Assembly: GCA_900100835.1 (NCBI GenBank)
Contig: FNCM01000007.1
Span: 20,180 to 84,179 of the forward strand
DNA from: Selenomonas sp. WCT3
Lineage (GTDB): Bacteria > Bacillota > Negativicutes > Selenomonadales > Selenomonadaceae
Length of the DNA stretch: 64,000 nt
Direction of reading: 5' to 3'
This document shows, in pieces, positions 35,759-45,088 of this stretch. The translations under genes and the position numbers were made by a program. Below the pieces are notes generated by a model. That model was given only the letters and a program-made list of their open reading frames with translations, did no database searches and was not told where the DNA came from. Every line of letters begins with the position of its first letter. The first letter of the stretch is position 1.

Positions 35759-36169
35759 TTATTCTTCCACGAGGGGATACAGTTCGTTATCTTCGCGGCG
35801 AAGGCGCTCCAGCAGGGCACCGATAACTTGCTTGGTTTCTTGCAGAAAGTCAGCGGGATTATTTTTTATTTTGGTTGGCGTCATGAAGGCTTCCTTGTAC
35901 CCTTTGAAGGTATCCGCCAGATGCCCCATTTCCAGATCAAAGCGGGAAGCGGTATCGCGAACTTTTTCAAGGCCGCTTTTCTTCAGATTGGGATAGAGAA
36001 ATTTATCTTCGGCGGCCAGATGAATGGAGATAAGGCCTGCCAGGCGGGAGAGTGCCCGGGCAATGGTGTCGGCTTGCTGGGTGACCTCGCTGGCTGTCTT
36101 GGCGCAGGTTATCGTATCGATAAGCTCATAGATTCCGGCATGGTGGTCTTTTAAAATTTCCAGATACAT
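35759..36169 (-). CDS. Hemerythrin-domain protein
   Basis: 136-aa four-helix protein with the hemerythrin pattern: LKDHHAGIYELID, then SIHLAAEDKFLYPNL, EMGHLADTF and the C-terminal LRREDNELYPLVEE. The His and Glu residues are placed to bind a di-iron site, for O2 or NO sensing or iron storage. ATG 36169 has AAGGAG upstream; an in-frame TTG/ATG further up lacks one. It is divergent from the HAD gene across an intergenic region with two palindromes. Which ligand it binds is not visible. Confidence 0.88.
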   Translation of the reverse strand: MYLEILKDHHAGIYELIDTITCAKTASEVTQQADTIARALSRLAGLISIHLAAEDKFLYPNLKKSGLEKVRDTASRFDLEMGHLADTFKGYKEAFMTPTKIKNNPADFLQETKQVIGALLERLRREDNELYPLVEE

Positions 36170-36230
36170 AGAAAACACTCCTTTTTTTTTCATTTCGTGG
36201 CTAGTTTAACGGAAATGAGGAGAAAAAGAT

Positions 36231-36301
36231 GTAACCAGGGTTACGTTTTTGCGTACATGTGACAGATATCAATTGTTCTTTCCTAGGAAAGAAATTATAC
36301 T
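36231..36301 (+). promoter_or_regulatory. HAD-gene promoter with an 18-bp perfect palindrome
   Basis: TTGTTC (36273-36278), 17-bp spacer, TATACT (36296-36301). The spacer contains TTCTTTCCTAGGAAAGAA (36276-36293), a perfect 18-bp palindrome. A second dyad, GTAACCAGGGTTAC, lies at about 36231-36244 on the hemerythrin side. Both look like operators. Confidence 0.6.
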
Positions 36302-36333
36302 TACAGTAAAAAGAACAGTTGGAGGCGGGATCT

Positions 36334-37188
36334 ATGATAAAAATTGTATTTTCGGATATTGATGGTACGTTTTTGACGCCGGACAGCAAGGTTAGTCCAG
36401 TGACCGCGGCGGCCGTCAAAAAGCTTTTGGGCAGGGAAATTCCGTTGGTGCTGGTTTCAGCCCGGATGCCGGAGGCAATCTATCCCTTGACCGATGCAAT
36501 TGGCATCAAGATTCCCATCATCAGCTATAGCGGGGCGCTGGCACTCACGGAGACGGGGGAAGAGCTTGGCAGTGTAACGATGGCTGGGGCGGATACTGCC
36601 CGCCTGCTGAAAGTGCTGGCAGAGGAATACTCCGATGCAGTAGTCAACTACTATGCTGGTCATCATTGGTATGTAAAAGATGTGACCAATGCGCGTGTTC
36701 AGACGGAGGTGCGTATCACCTCGGCACAGCCGCAGAATGCCAGCTTTGAAGAACGGCTGGCGGCGGGGGAAGTACCTCATAAGATTCTGCTGATGGCCGA
36801 ACCAGAACTTTGTGAGCGGGCGGAGCGGGAGCTTTCGGCGCGCTTCCCAATGTTCCATGTAGTCCGCTCGGCAGCATTTTTACTGGAAATCATGGATGTC
36901 TCCGTATCGAAGGCCAGCGGCATTGAAGTGATGTTAAAGCATTTTGGTTTCCGCGCGGAGGAATCGCTTTCTTTTGGGGATAATTATAACGATACGGAGA
37001 TGCTGGCTCTCACAGGCCGCAGTGTTGCCATGGGAAATGCTCCGGACGATATCAAGAAATTGGCAACCGATATCACCGCATCTAATGCCGAAGACGGACT
37101 GGCGAAGTTCCTGGAACAGGAAATCTTTGCCAGCTGTGAGGAGGGGATGCTATGTCCAAAATGTTTTGGAAAAGTGAACCTATCTTAG
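36334..37188 (+). CDS. Cof-type HAD-IIB phosphatase
   Basis: 284-aa sugar-phosphate-type phosphatase. HAD motif I is FSDIDGTFLTPDSK (Asp nucleophile and general acid). The C2 cap region lies around 85-195, and motifs III/IV are VSKASGIEVM and SFGDNYNDTEML. ATG 36334 has GGAGGCGGG 8 nt upstream. Its final residues (CEEGMLCPKCFGKVNLS) run past the conserved fold and overlap, in another frame, a short ORF (MSKMFWKSEPILDNM, ATG 37152) with its own GAGGAGGGG; the latter may be a remnant of a lost downstream gene. Substrate is unknown. Confidence 0.9.
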   Translation: MIKIVFSDIDGTFLTPDSKVSPVTAAAVKKLLGREIPLVLVSARMPEAIYPLTDAIGIKIPIISYSGALALTETGEELGSVTMAGADTARLLKVLAEEYSDAVVNYYAGHHWYVKDVTNARVQTEVRITSAQPQNASFEERLAAGEVPHKILLMAEPELCERAERELSARFPMFHVVRSAAFLLEIMDVSVSKASGIEVMLKHFGFRAEESLSFGDNYNDTEMLALTGRSVAMGNAPDDIKKLATDITASNAEDGLAKFLEQEIFASCEEGMLCPKCFGKVNLS

Positions 37189-37272
37189 ATAATATGTAGT
37201 GACCTCCAATTGCAAGCATCGTGGAATGACGAGAAATGATTCCTAAGCGTTGAGCAGTGGAAGGAAGATAAT

Positions 37273-37335
37273 AAACAGGCTGTGAAGACCTTGTACCAAA
37301 TGTTGGTAGAGCGAGGTTTTCACAGCCTGTTTTTC
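37273..37335. terminator. Convergent terminator between HAD and peptidase genes
   Basis: AAACAGGCTGTGAA...TTCACAGCCTGTTTTT long hairpin, usable from both strands. Confidence 0.75.
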
Positions 37336-38404
37336 AGTGGGCGATTTTTTGTAGTTTTTTCTCGACGTGATTGAGGATTTCACAGCCGTCATCGGTGACG
37401 ATAACGAGGTCTTCAATGCGGACGCCGAAGCGGTCCGGCAGGTATACACCGGGTTCGATGGAAAAGACCATGCCGGGTACGGTCAGGTTTTCATTGGTGG
37501 CGCTCACGTCGCCCTGTTCGTGGTCGGTTTGGCCGATGAAGTGGCCGAGGCGGTGGTTGAATTCTTTTTCGTAGCCATTTTCCGCCAGAAAATCCCGGGC
37601 GGCTGCATCGATGGCTGCTAAGGGGATGCCGGGGCGGATGATGGCTTCAGCTTTTTCGTTGGCCTGGCGGACCAGGTCGTGTACCTTGGTAAATTCTGCG
37701 TCGGCAGGCTCACCGATTACAAAGGTTCGGGTCATATCGGAGCAGTAGCCCTTATAAACACAGCCCATATCGATGAGCACGCATTCGCCGTCTTTTATGG
37801 TCGTGTCATCGGGCTCGTGGTGTGGGTCGGCGGCATTGGCACCCACAGAGACAATGGTGGGAAAACTGGGCCCTGAGGCACCTTCGGCCAGGAAGGTTTT
37901 ATCGATGAAGTCCGCCAGTTCCTTTTCGGTCATGCCAGCCTTCGCGTGGGCAAAGGCCTGAGTTATGACTTTGTCGTTGATGCGGGAAGCAGTTCGCATC
38001 AGGGCTAATTCCGCTTCGTCTTTTATGGCACGGCAGTCATCGACGGCCTGGGAAGCCAGTACCGGGGTGACACCCGTGCGCTCTAGCAGAGGAATCAAAA
38101 AGCGGGCGGTGAAGGTCTTGTCGATGCCCAGTTTTCCCTTTTGGATATGGGCGGCCAGCAGGGCAATCTGGTCATCCATATCGCTGAAGCGAACTTCGTT
38201 ATAGCCCGTTTCTGCAACGGAGAAGAGATGGTTCAGGAAAAAGGTATGCTTTCCATCGCTGCGGATGAGGAAGGCGTAGAGCCGTTCGAAGGGTTCTACA
38301 TAGATACCTGTGAGATAGCGGATACTCATCGGGTCTGATACGAGGAGCTGGGAAAGTCCCAAGGACTCCATATTTTTGATGACGCATTCAATGCGATGAT
38401 TCAT
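37334..38404 (-). CDS. M24-family Xaa-Pro aminopeptidase
   Basis: 356-aa metallopeptidase of the creatinase/PepQ type. The N-terminal creatinase-like domain begins LLVSDPMSIRYLTGIY. The C-terminal pita-bread domain contains the five metal ligands: CVLIDMGCVYKGYCSDMTRTF (two Asp), HRLGHFIGQTDHEQGD (His), FSIEPGVYLPDRFGVRIEDLV (two Glu). It removes N-terminal residues before proline. ATG 38404 has AAGGACG upstream. It is transcribed divergently from the arabinose transporter gene. Confidence 0.92.
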   Translation of the reverse strand: MNHRIECVIKNMESLGLSQLLVSDPMSIRYLTGIYVEPFERLYAFLIRSDGKHTFFLNHLFSVAETGYNEVRFSDMDDQIALLAAHIQKGKLGIDKTFTARFLIPLLERTGVTPVLASQAVDDCRAIKDEAELALMRTASRINDKVITQAFAHAKAGMTEKELADFIDKTFLAEGASGPSFPTIVSVGANAADPHHEPDDTTIKDGECVLIDMGCVYKGYCSDMTRTFVIGEPADAEFTKVHDLVRQANEKAEAIIRPGIPLAAIDAAARDFLAENGYEKEFNHRLGHFIGQTDHEQGDVSATNENLTVPGMVFSIEPGVYLPDRFGVRIEDLVIVTDDGCEILNHVEKKLQKIAH

Positions 38405-38560
38405 AGTTTTATCGTCCTTTCGAATATGATACGGTCTCATTATACTACTTTGTCAATGAGGCGTCATGCTGGTATCCGCCAGGGAGTTGCTGTTTTTTAA
38501 ATTATCAGAATATAGGGCAGGTTCTTATAAATATGTAATAAATAAAGAGCAATAAAAAAG

Positions 38561-38615
38561 TTGACAGAATGATATAACTGTGTTATATTAATACCATGAA
38601 ATGTGCTCGAACACA
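38561..38615 (+). promoter_or_regulatory. Arabinose operon promoter with LacI-type operator
   Basis: TTGACA (38561-38566), 17-bp spacer, TATATT (38584-38589). TGTGCTCGAACACA (38602-38615) lies just after the predicted start and matches palindromes upstream of the ABC importer at 51423 and 51643. This position fits repression by the LacI-type regulator at 50196-51215 (inference). Confidence 0.75.
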
Positions 38616-38657
38616 ATTTTAAGGATACCACTCAAAACCTATATGGAGGGATATGGA

Positions 38658-40079
38658 ATGAAAACAAGCACGAATAAAAGTGCAGGAAAGAAAATTTCTA
38701 GCAAGTTCATATATTTCTTTGGTTCCTTTGGAGGTATTTTATTCGGTTATGATATTGGTGTTATGACCGGTGCCCTTCCGTTCCTGCAGAACGACTGGGG
38801 ATTGCAGGGCAATGCCAGTGTCATTGGCTGGATTACTTCCGCCGTTATGTTTGGTGCAATTTTTGGTGGAGCTTTGGCTGGTCAGCTTTCCGACCGTCTG
38901 GGCCGCCGCAAGATGATTCTGCTTTCAGCACTTATCTTTATCATCGGTTCGATTCTTTCGGGTATCGCACCGCAGGATGGTTCGCTTTATCTTATCGCTG
39001 TCCGCACGCTGTTGGGCTTGGCTGTTGGTGCTGCATCGGCACTGGTTCCGGCTTATATGTCGGAGATGGCGCCGGCCCGGTTGCGCGGACGCTTGTCCGG
39101 TATCAATCAGACCATGATTGTCTCTGGTATGCTTCTTTCTTATGTCGTTGACTATCTGCTCAAAGATATGCCGGAAATGATTGCTTGGCGTCTGATGCTG
39201 AGCTTGGCCGCTGTACCGGCTGTCATCCTGTTCTTCGGCGTTCTCCATCTTCCGGAATCGCCGCGCTTCCTGGTTCGTGGCGGCAAGCTGGACGAGGCTC
39301 GTCAGGTGCTTTCCTGCATCCGTCCGGAATCGGAAGTGGAAGCAGAGCTTATGGATATCCAGAACACGGCCCGCGATGAACAGCAGGCAAAACAGTCCAC
39401 GTCTCTTTCGACGTTGGTATCGGGCAAATATCGTTATCTGGTTACGGCTGGTGTTGGCGTGGCTGCCTTCCAGCAGTTCCAGGGCGCTAATGCAATTTTC
39501 TATTACATTCCGATGATTGTGGAACAGGCTACGGGTCAGGCTGCCAGCTCGCAGCTCATGTGGCCGATTATCCAGGGCATTATCCTGGTACTTGGTTCTT
39601 TGGTATTCCTCGGCATTGCCGATCGTTTCAATCGCCGTACGCTGCTGACGGTAGGCGGCACGGTTATGGGTCTTTCCTTTATTCTTCCGGCAGTTCTCAA
39701 CAGCTTGATTCCGGGAATGGACCCCATGATGATTGTCTTCTTCCTTTGCATCTATGTTGCATTTTATTCCTTCACTTGGGCACCGCTTACGTGGGTTATT
39801 GTCGGTGAGATTTTCCCGCTGGCTATCCGCGGCCGTGCTTCTGGCGTTGCTTCTTCGTTCAACTGGATTGGTTCCTTCCTAGTCGGGCTGCTGTTCCCGA
39901 TTATGACGGCGACGATTTCCCAGGCAGCAGTATTCGCGATTTTCGGTGTTATCTGCCTGCTGGGCGTAGCCTTCATCCGTAACTGCGTGCCGGAGACGCG
40001 CGGTCATACGCTGGAGGAAATCGAGGCAGCTGGTATTCGCCAGCATGAAGTAGAAGGCAAAGCAGCAATGACGCATTGA
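38658..40079 (+). CDS. araE: MFS sugar:proton symporter, probably for L-arabinose
   Basis: 473-aa member of the sugar porter family with 12 hydrophobic segments. Hallmarks: GGILFGYDIGVMTGALPFLQ, the loop signature RLGRRKMILLSA, PESPRFLVRGGK mid-protein, QQFQGANAIFYY, and C-terminal VPETRGHTLEEIE. Membership of an operon with a kinase, araD and araA makes arabinose the likely substrate. ATG 38658 has GGAGGG 7 nt upstream. A shared operator links it to the ABC importer at 51.8-56.6 kb. Confidence 0.88.
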   Translation: MKTSTNKSAGKKISSKFIYFFGSFGGILFGYDIGVMTGALPFLQNDWGLQGNASVIGWITSAVMFGAIFGGALAGQLSDRLGRRKMILLSALIFIIGSILSGIAPQDGSLYLIAVRTLLGLAVGAASALVPAYMSEMAPARLRGRLSGINQTMIVSGMLLSYVVDYLLKDMPEMIAWRLMLSLAAVPAVILFFGVLHLPESPRFLVRGGKLDEARQVLSCIRPESEVEAELMDIQNTARDEQQAKQSTSLSTLVSGKYRYLVTAGVGVAAFQQFQGANAIFYYIPMIVEQATGQAASSQLMWPIIQGIILVLGSLVFLGIADRFNRRTLLTVGGTVMGLSFILPAVLNSLIPGMDPMMIVFFLCIYVAFYSFTWAPLTWVIVGEIFPLAIRGRASGVASSFNWIGSFLVGLLFPIMTATISQAAVFAIFGVICLLGVAFIRNCVPETRGHTLEEIEAAGIRQHEVEGKAAMTH

Positions 40080-40113
40080 TTTATTTACCTGGCTACGAGG
40101 GGAGAGTTCGCTG

Positions 40114-41724
40114 ATGGAACTTATGAAAAATGCAGCCAGTATTGAGAATGGTGAGACGGCCCTGGGCATTGAACTGGGGTCCACCAGAATCAAAACTGTG
40201 CTCGTAAACAGAAATTGTGAAACGCTGGCTTCCGCAAGTTATGAATGGGAAAATCAGCTCGAGAACGGCATCTGGACGTATGATTTGGACCGGGCTTGGG
40301 CGGGCATTCAGACCTGCTTCACTCAGGTGGCCGCTGATGTGCGCAGCCGCTATCATGTGCCGTTTACGAAGATTGGTGCCATTGGTGTCAGTGCTATGAT
40401 GCATGGCTACCTGCCCTTTGACAAGGACGGCAAGCAGCTGGCAGGGTTCCGTACCTGGCGCAACAACATCACAGGCGAGGCTGCCGATGCGCTGACGAAG
40501 GAATTTGCCTTTAACATTCCCCAGCGCTGGAGCATTGCTCATCTTTATCAGGCAATCCGCAATAAAGAAGAGCATGTAAAAGACATTGCGTTCCTGACGA
40601 CGCTGGCTGGTTATGTTCATTGGAAACTGTCGGGCGAGAAGGTTCTGGGTATCGGAGATGCCTCGGGCATGTTCCCCATTGACAGTGCTACAGGTGACTA
40701 TGATGAAGGCATGCTGGCAAAATTTGCGGCGCTGGATGATGTGAAGCCCTTTGCTTGGTCGCTTAAAGAGATTCTGCCTCAGGTGCTTTCGGCTGGCGAG
40801 AAGGCTGGCGTTCTCACGCCGGAGGGCGCAAAGCTGCTCGATCCTTCGGGCAAGCTCGAATGGGGCAGCCTGATGGCTCCGCCAGAGGGCGATGCCGGAA
40901 CCGGTATGGTCGGTACCAACAGCGTTCGCAAACGCACGGGCAATATCTCAGTAGGCACCTCGGCTTTCTCGATGAATGTTCTCGATGCACCGCTGAAGGA
41001 AGTCCATCAGGATATCGATATGGTAACGACGCCGGATGGCGCTCCCGTAGCCATGGTTCATACCAATAACTGTTCTTCAGACCTCAATGCCTGGGTTTCC
41101 CTGTTTGGGGAGTTCGCTGAGGCTATGGGGCACGGGTTAAAGCCGGATAAACTCTATGGCCTGCTCTTTAACCAGACTCGCCTGGCCGATAAGGATGCCG
41201 GTGGGCTGCTCAATTACAGCTGCCTATCCGGTGAGAATATCACCCGGGTGGAGCAGGGACGTCCGCTCTTTATGCGCACGCCGCACAGCCATATGAATCT
41301 GGCAAACTTCATGCTGTCCCAGCTTTATGCAGCCTTTGCACCGCTGAAAATCGGCATGGATATCCTCGTCCGCGAGGAAGGCGTCAAGACGGATGTGATG
41401 ATTGCCCAGGGCGGTTTGTTCCAGACCCCGGTCATCGGCCAGCAGGTTTTGGCGGATGCGCTGAACATCCCGATTACGGTTATGGAAACGGCGGGAGAAG
41501 GCGGCCCATGGGGCATGGCAGTCCTGGCTGTATTTGCCAAATGGGGCATGCCGGAGGAGACTTTGGCAGACTTCCTCGACACCCATGTTTTCCGCAATCC
41601 GGAGAGCACGACGCTTACGCCGAATGCGCAGGGCGTCGCTGGCTGCCAGCAGTTTATCAAAGCATATCGCGCCGGTCTTGCCGTTGAGAAGGAAGCCGGT
41701 ACGGCGGTTCAGGAAACGGCTTGA
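40114..41724 (+). CDS. FGGY-family carbohydrate kinase, probable ribulokinase
   Basis: 536-aa sugar kinase. It has the N-terminal phosphate motif ALGIELGSTRIKTVLVN, a GVSAMMHGYLP substrate region and the C-terminal ETAGEGGPWGMAVLAVFA. It lies between the transporter and araD/araA, so L-ribulose is the expected substrate. The sequence resembles the non-classical AraK-type ribulokinase described in Clostridium acetobutylicum more than enteric AraB, judging from length and N-terminus; this was not tested. GGGGAGAG precedes the ATG. Confidence 0.85.
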   Translation: MELMKNAASIENGETALGIELGSTRIKTVLVNRNCETLASASYEWENQLENGIWTYDLDRAWAGIQTCFTQVAADVRSRYHVPFTKIGAIGVSAMMHGYLPFDKDGKQLAGFRTWRNNITGEAADALTKEFAFNIPQRWSIAHLYQAIRNKEEHVKDIAFLTTLAGYVHWKLSGEKVLGIGDASGMFPIDSATGDYDEGMLAKFAALDDVKPFAWSLKEILPQVLSAGEKAGVLTPEGAKLLDPSGKLEWGSLMAPPEGDAGTGMVGTNSVRKRTGNISVGTSAFSMNVLDAPLKEVHQDIDMVTTPDGAPVAMVHTNNCSSDLNAWVSLFGEFAEAMGHGLKPDKLYGLLFNQTRLADKDAGGLLNYSCLSGENITRVEQGRPLFMRTPHSHMNLANFMLSQLYAAFAPLKIGMDILVREEGVKTDVMIAQGGLFQTPVIGQQVLADALNIPITVMETAGEGGPWGMAVLAVFAKWGMPEETLADFLDTHVFRNPESTTLTPNAQGVAGCQQFIKAYRAGLAVEKEAGTAVQETA

Positions 41725-41761
41725 ACGTTATAAGGTATCTCAGTAAGAAAGGATTTTGGTC

Positions 41762-42490
41762 ATGTTAGAAGCGTTGAAACAAGAGGTCTATGAAGCGAAT
41801 ATGATGTTGCCGAAACTCGGCATTGTAACCTTTACCTGGGGCAATGTCTCCGGTATTGACCGCAAGCAGGGCCTCTTTGTCATCAAACCATCAGGAGTTC
41901 CCTATGAGGAATTGAAACCAGAGGACATGGTGGTTGTCGATATGAACGGTCATGTTGTAGAGGGCGATATGAATCCGTCCAGTGATACGATGACGCATCT
42001 GGTTCTTTATAAGGAGTTTCCGACGATTGGGGCAGTGGTTCACACGCATTCTTCCTGGGCTGTTTCCTTTGCTGAAGCAGGGCTGCCGTTGGAAGCCCTC
42101 GGTACGACTCATGCGGATACGTTCTTTGGGGATGTACCGGTGACTGAGGCCTTGACGAAAGAAGAAATTGAATCCGATTATGAGGAAAATACGGGCCATG
42201 TCATTGTCCGTACCTTTAAGGACCAGGGAATTGACCCCGAGGCCGTTCCGGCGGTGCTGGTCAAACAGCATGGGCCGTTTACCTGGGGCCCGAATCCGAA
42301 GAAAGCTGTGGAGACGGCCAAAATCCTTGATGTGGTAGCCGAGATGAACTACCATGCGCTGCAGCTCACGCGCGGCGATATCCGGGTACCGCAGTACCTA
42401 CTGGATAAACATTATTATCGCAAACATGGTGCCAATGCCTACTATGGACAGAATAATGCCAAGTCCAATAGCGGTGCAACGCATCGTTAA
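41762..42490 (+). CDS. araD: L-ribulose-5-phosphate 4-epimerase
   Basis: 242-aa class II aldolase-fold enzyme converting L-ribulose-5-P to D-xylulose-5-P. TFTWGNVSGIDR binds phosphate, VVHTHSSWAVSFAEAG holds zinc histidines and GTTHADTF follows. KQHGPFTWGPNPKKAVETA carries a third metal histidine. ATG 41762 with AAAGGA upstream is preferred to the TTG two codons earlier. It is 37 bp after the kinase gene and 49 bp before araA in the same operon. Confidence 0.95.
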   Translation: MLEALKQEVYEANMMLPKLGIVTFTWGNVSGIDRKQGLFVIKPSGVPYEELKPEDMVVVDMNGHVVEGDMNPSSDTMTHLVLYKEFPTIGAVVHTHSSWAVSFAEAGLPLEALGTTHADTFFGDVPVTEALTKEEIESDYEENTGHVIVRTFKDQGIDPEAVPAVLVKQHGPFTWGPNPKKAVETAKILDVVAEMNYHALQLTRGDIRVPQYLLDKHYYRKHGANAYYGQNNAKSNSGATHR

Positions 42491-42539
42491 ACAGTCGTAA
42501 TGACGAGTATCTATCTATAAACTGAAGGGAAGCGTTATC

Positions 42540-43964
42540 ATGTTAGAGACGAAAAATTATGAATTTTGGTTTGTTGCCGGCAGCCAGTTCCTCTATGGTG
42601 AGGAGACGTTGAAAGAAGTTGCCCGTGATGTGGAAGATATGACGGAGAAGCTCAATGCCAGCGGCAAGCTTCCGTATAAAGTAGTTTGCAAGGGCGTTAT
42701 GACGACGGCTGAGGGCATCACGAACTTCATGAAGGAAGTCAATTATCATGATGAAGTCGCTGGTGTAATCACCTGGATGCACACCTTCTCTCCGGCTAAA
42801 AACTGGATTCGCGGGACGAAGCTCCTGCAGAAACCGCTGCTGCATCTGGCTACGCAGTATCTCAACAACATTCCGTATGATACGATTGATTTTGACTACA
42901 TGAACCTCAACCAGAGTGCGCATGGTGACCGCGAGTATGGGTATCTGAACTCCCGTCTCGGCATCAACAACAAGATTGTCTATGGCTACTGGGGCGATGA
43001 AGAAGTCCAGCAGGAAATTGCGGACTGGCAGGATGTAGCCGTTGCCTATAATGAGAGCTTCAATATCCGCGTCTGCCGTTTCGGCGATACGATGCGTGAC
43101 GTCGCTGTTACCGAAGGCGATAAGGTCGAGGCTCAGATTCAGCTGGGCTGGACGGTCGATTACTGGCCGGTGGGCGAGCTGGTCGATGTCATCGATGCCA
43201 TTGATGAGAAAGACGTTGACACGGAGTATGCAAAACTGCAGCAGAACTACACCCTCAATATCCAGCACAACAGCGCCGAGAAATTCGAAGAGTCGGTTCG
43301 CTATCAGCTGCGTGAATACCTCGGCATCAAGAAATTCCTTGATGACAAGGGCTACAATGCCTTCTGCACGAACTTCCAGGACCTCAAGGGCCTCAAACAG
43401 CTGCCGGGTCTGGCTGCACAGCTGCTGATGCGTGACGGCTATGGCTTTGCTGCTGAGGGCGATTGGAAACATGCAGCTCTTACGCGCCTGCTGAAGATCC
43501 TCTCCCATAATGACCGCACGGTATTCATGGAAGATTACACGCTCGACCTGCGCAAAGGCCATGAGGCTATTCTCGGTGCGCATATGCTCGAGGTTGACCC
43601 GACGATTGCCAGCGACAAACCGCGTGTTGAGGTTCATCCGCTGGATATCGGCGATAAGGAAGACCCGGCTCGTCTCGTATTCACGGGCGCCGATGGGGAT
43701 GGCATCGATGTGACGATTGCCGATTTCCGTGATGGTTTCCGCATCATCAGCTATCCGGTTGAGTGCCGCAAAGCTGAGGCAGAGACGCCGCATCTTCCGG
43801 TTGCTAAACAGCTCTGGACGCCGAAAGTCGGCCTCAAGGAGGGCGCAACCCAGTGGATTAAAGCTGGTGGCGGTCACCATACTGTCCTGAGCTTCACGAT
43901 TAAAGAATCCCAGATTCACGATCTTGCCATGATGTTTGGCACGGACCTCGTTGAAATCTGTTGA
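42540..43964 (+). CDS. araA: L-arabinose isomerase
   Basis: 474-aa Mn-dependent isomerase converting L-arabinose to L-ribulose. The start [15 protein letters not shown] is characteristic of AraA; conserved [30 protein letters not shown] (with metal-ligand Glu), [22 protein letters not shown] and C-terminal [10 protein letters not shown] (metal His pair) are present. It completes the arabinose pathway to xylulose-5-P. A terminator follows at 43998-44032. Confidence 0.98.
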   Translation: MLETKNYEFWFVAGSQFLYGEETLKEVARDVEDMTEKLNASGKLPYKVVCKGVMTTAEGITNFMKEVNYHDEVAGVITWMHTFSPAKNWIRGTKLLQKPLLHLATQYLNNIPYDTIDFDYMNLNQSAHGDREYGYLNSRLGINNKIVYGYWGDEEVQQEIADWQDVAVAYNESFNIRVCRFGDTMRDVAVTEGDKVEAQIQLGWTVDYWPVGELVDVIDAIDEKDVDTEYAKLQQNYTLNIQHNSAEKFEESVRYQLREYLGIKKFLDDKGYNAFCTNFQDLKGLKQLPGLAAQLLMRDGYGFAAEGDWKHAALTRLLKILSHNDRTVFMEDYTLDLRKGHEAILGAHMLEVDPTIASDKPRVEVHPLDIGDKEDPARLVFTGADGDGIDVTIADFRDGFRIISYPVECRKAEAETPHLPVAKQLWTPKVGLKEGATQWIKAGGGHHTVLSFTIKESQIHDLAMMFGTDLVEIC

Positions 43965-43997
43965 TTTACCCTAAAACTTTCCTAAGTTCCCCTGAGG

Positions 43998-44032
43998 AGG
44001 GCCGTTGGTATAAACCAGCGGCCCTTTTTATA
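43998..44032 (+). terminator. Arabinose operon terminator
   Basis: AGGGCCGTTGG-TATAAA-CCAGCGGCCCT followed by TTTTAT. Confidence 0.88.
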
Positions 44033-44057
44033 TTGGGGAAGGCTGGTACGAAGAAAG

Positions 44058-44085
44058 TCTCTAGCGGTAGGGGACACAGTATCTA
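44058..44085 (+). repeat. Remnant of the palindromic repeat (hairpin-2 arm)
   Basis: CTAGCGGTAGGGGACACAGT resembles the GCGGCGGGGGACACAGTATC arm of copy A (near 16637). It is only about 25 bp long, so assignment is tentative. It marks the left edge of an AT-rich island. Confidence 0.5.
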
Positions 44086-44088
44086 TAG

Positions 44089-44382
44089 AAATTAAAGAAA
44101 GCTCATTCGAAATATGAGGATGGGTTAAAAGGAGTATATATTAATCCTATCGGTGATACTAGAAATAGTGCGATTGGTGGTTCTAACTACGGTGGCGGTT
44201 ATATCAGTCTTACGAAAGGTAGTTTGTTAGTAAACGCTGGTTCTGCTTATAGAAGTGGTGATGGAACTACCACCCCAAAAGATTATAATATTTATGCTTT
44301 AAGTGTTATTGCTGCCGATTATGCGCATGAATGTGGTCATTGGTATGTTATTGCCCCCGTTATATTTGCAATTTTCGCCTAG
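44089..44382 (+). pseudogene. 5'-truncated metallopeptidase-like gene fragment
   Basis: Open frame of 97 codons bounded by TAG at 44086 and TAG at 44380, with no start codon before 44315. It reads EDGLKGVYINPIGDTR, then AIGGSNYGGGYISLTKG, and near the end DYAHECGHWYVIAP. HECGH is an HExxH zinc-protease motif, suggesting the remnant of a secreted or ImmA-like metallopeptidase cut off at its 5' end. The upstream boundary coincides with the repeat remnant. It is AT-richer than the flanking operon. The identity of the parent protein is not known. Confidence 0.5.
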
Positions 44383-44427
44383 TAAACATGCACTAACGCC
44401 TATGACCATACAACTTTTTCCTTTATA

Positions 44428-45036
44428 TCATCCTAAAATATGCTTATATTCCTCCAGCAACTCACGGGAATATTCTTTCTTCATATCAGAATCTCTGACA
44501 ATCTTCCATAATGTAGCCGCTGCCTTCAACCTCTCGTTATATACTTTAGTTGCCTCATCTTCACAAAAGTCTTTGACAAACTTGTTCCATTGAAGAGCAG
44601 ATTTGTCATAAACAACATACGATTTTTTACCATAATAGACATCTAGCAAATCACCAAGTGTAAAGCTTTCATCACCATTTTCCTTTACTGCTTTTGCAGT
44701 AGCAACCATATCTACCTTGAAACTAAAACTTTCTTTCCCAGTCTGTTGTCTAAAAAATTCTCTAAATCTGTTACCGCAATTAAACCCACACTCGATCACT
44801 CCTGTATCTAAAGTAAGATTTGTAACTACAGCCTTCTTTTTTGGTCTTACGACTTTCTTTGCAGGTGAAATCTTCTCTCCAGAAAAATAAGCTTTAATAA
44901 CTGCGTTCAACTGTACCTTACTACTTGGAGCTTTTAAACCATGGGCCTTACATATTTTTATTAGCTCATCCCTATACCAATAATACTTACTGAATTCTTC
45001 AAAATCCTTTATGTTATCAAATTCTGGTCTGTCCAT
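44428..45036 (-). CDS. SAP-like domain protein of unknown function
   Basis: 202-aa basic protein. Residues ~1-60 (FDNIKDFEEFSKYYWYRDEL, ICKAHGLKAPSSKVQLNAVI) look like a SAP-type nucleic acid-binding helix-extended-loop-helix. A Lys-rich linker (KKVVRPKKKAV) follows, then a domain with FGNCGNR-like FNCGNRFREFFRQQTGKESF and a C-terminal helical part. Similar proteins (DUF6434/SAP) occur in Clostridia and Negativicutes, with unknown role. The gene is markedly AT-rich and has AAGGAG upstream at loose spacing. An 18-bp palindrome lies about 55 bp upstream. Confidence 0.75.
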   Translation of the reverse strand: MDRPEFDNIKDFEEFSKYYWYRDELIKICKAHGLKAPSSKVQLNAVIKAYFSGEKISPAKKVVRPKKKAVVTNLTLDTGVIECGFNCGNRFREFFRQQTGKESFSFKVDMVATAKAVKENGDESFTLGDLLDVYYGKKSYVVYDKSALQWNKFVKDFCEDEATKVYNERLKAAATLWKIVRDSDMKKEYSRELLEEYKHILG

Positions 45037-45088
45037 TTATACTGAATACTCCTTCTGAGAATATTACAATCATATTGTTATCAAGAAT

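Noticed and set aside
37152..37199. 15-codon ORF MSKMFWKSEPILDNM after the HAD gene
   Set aside because: Has a good ribosome site but is very short and overlaps the HAD end; noted only as a possible gene remnant.
42543..43919. Minus-strand frame of 458 codons opposite araA
   Set aside because: Shadow of araA; no ribosome site or recognised domain.
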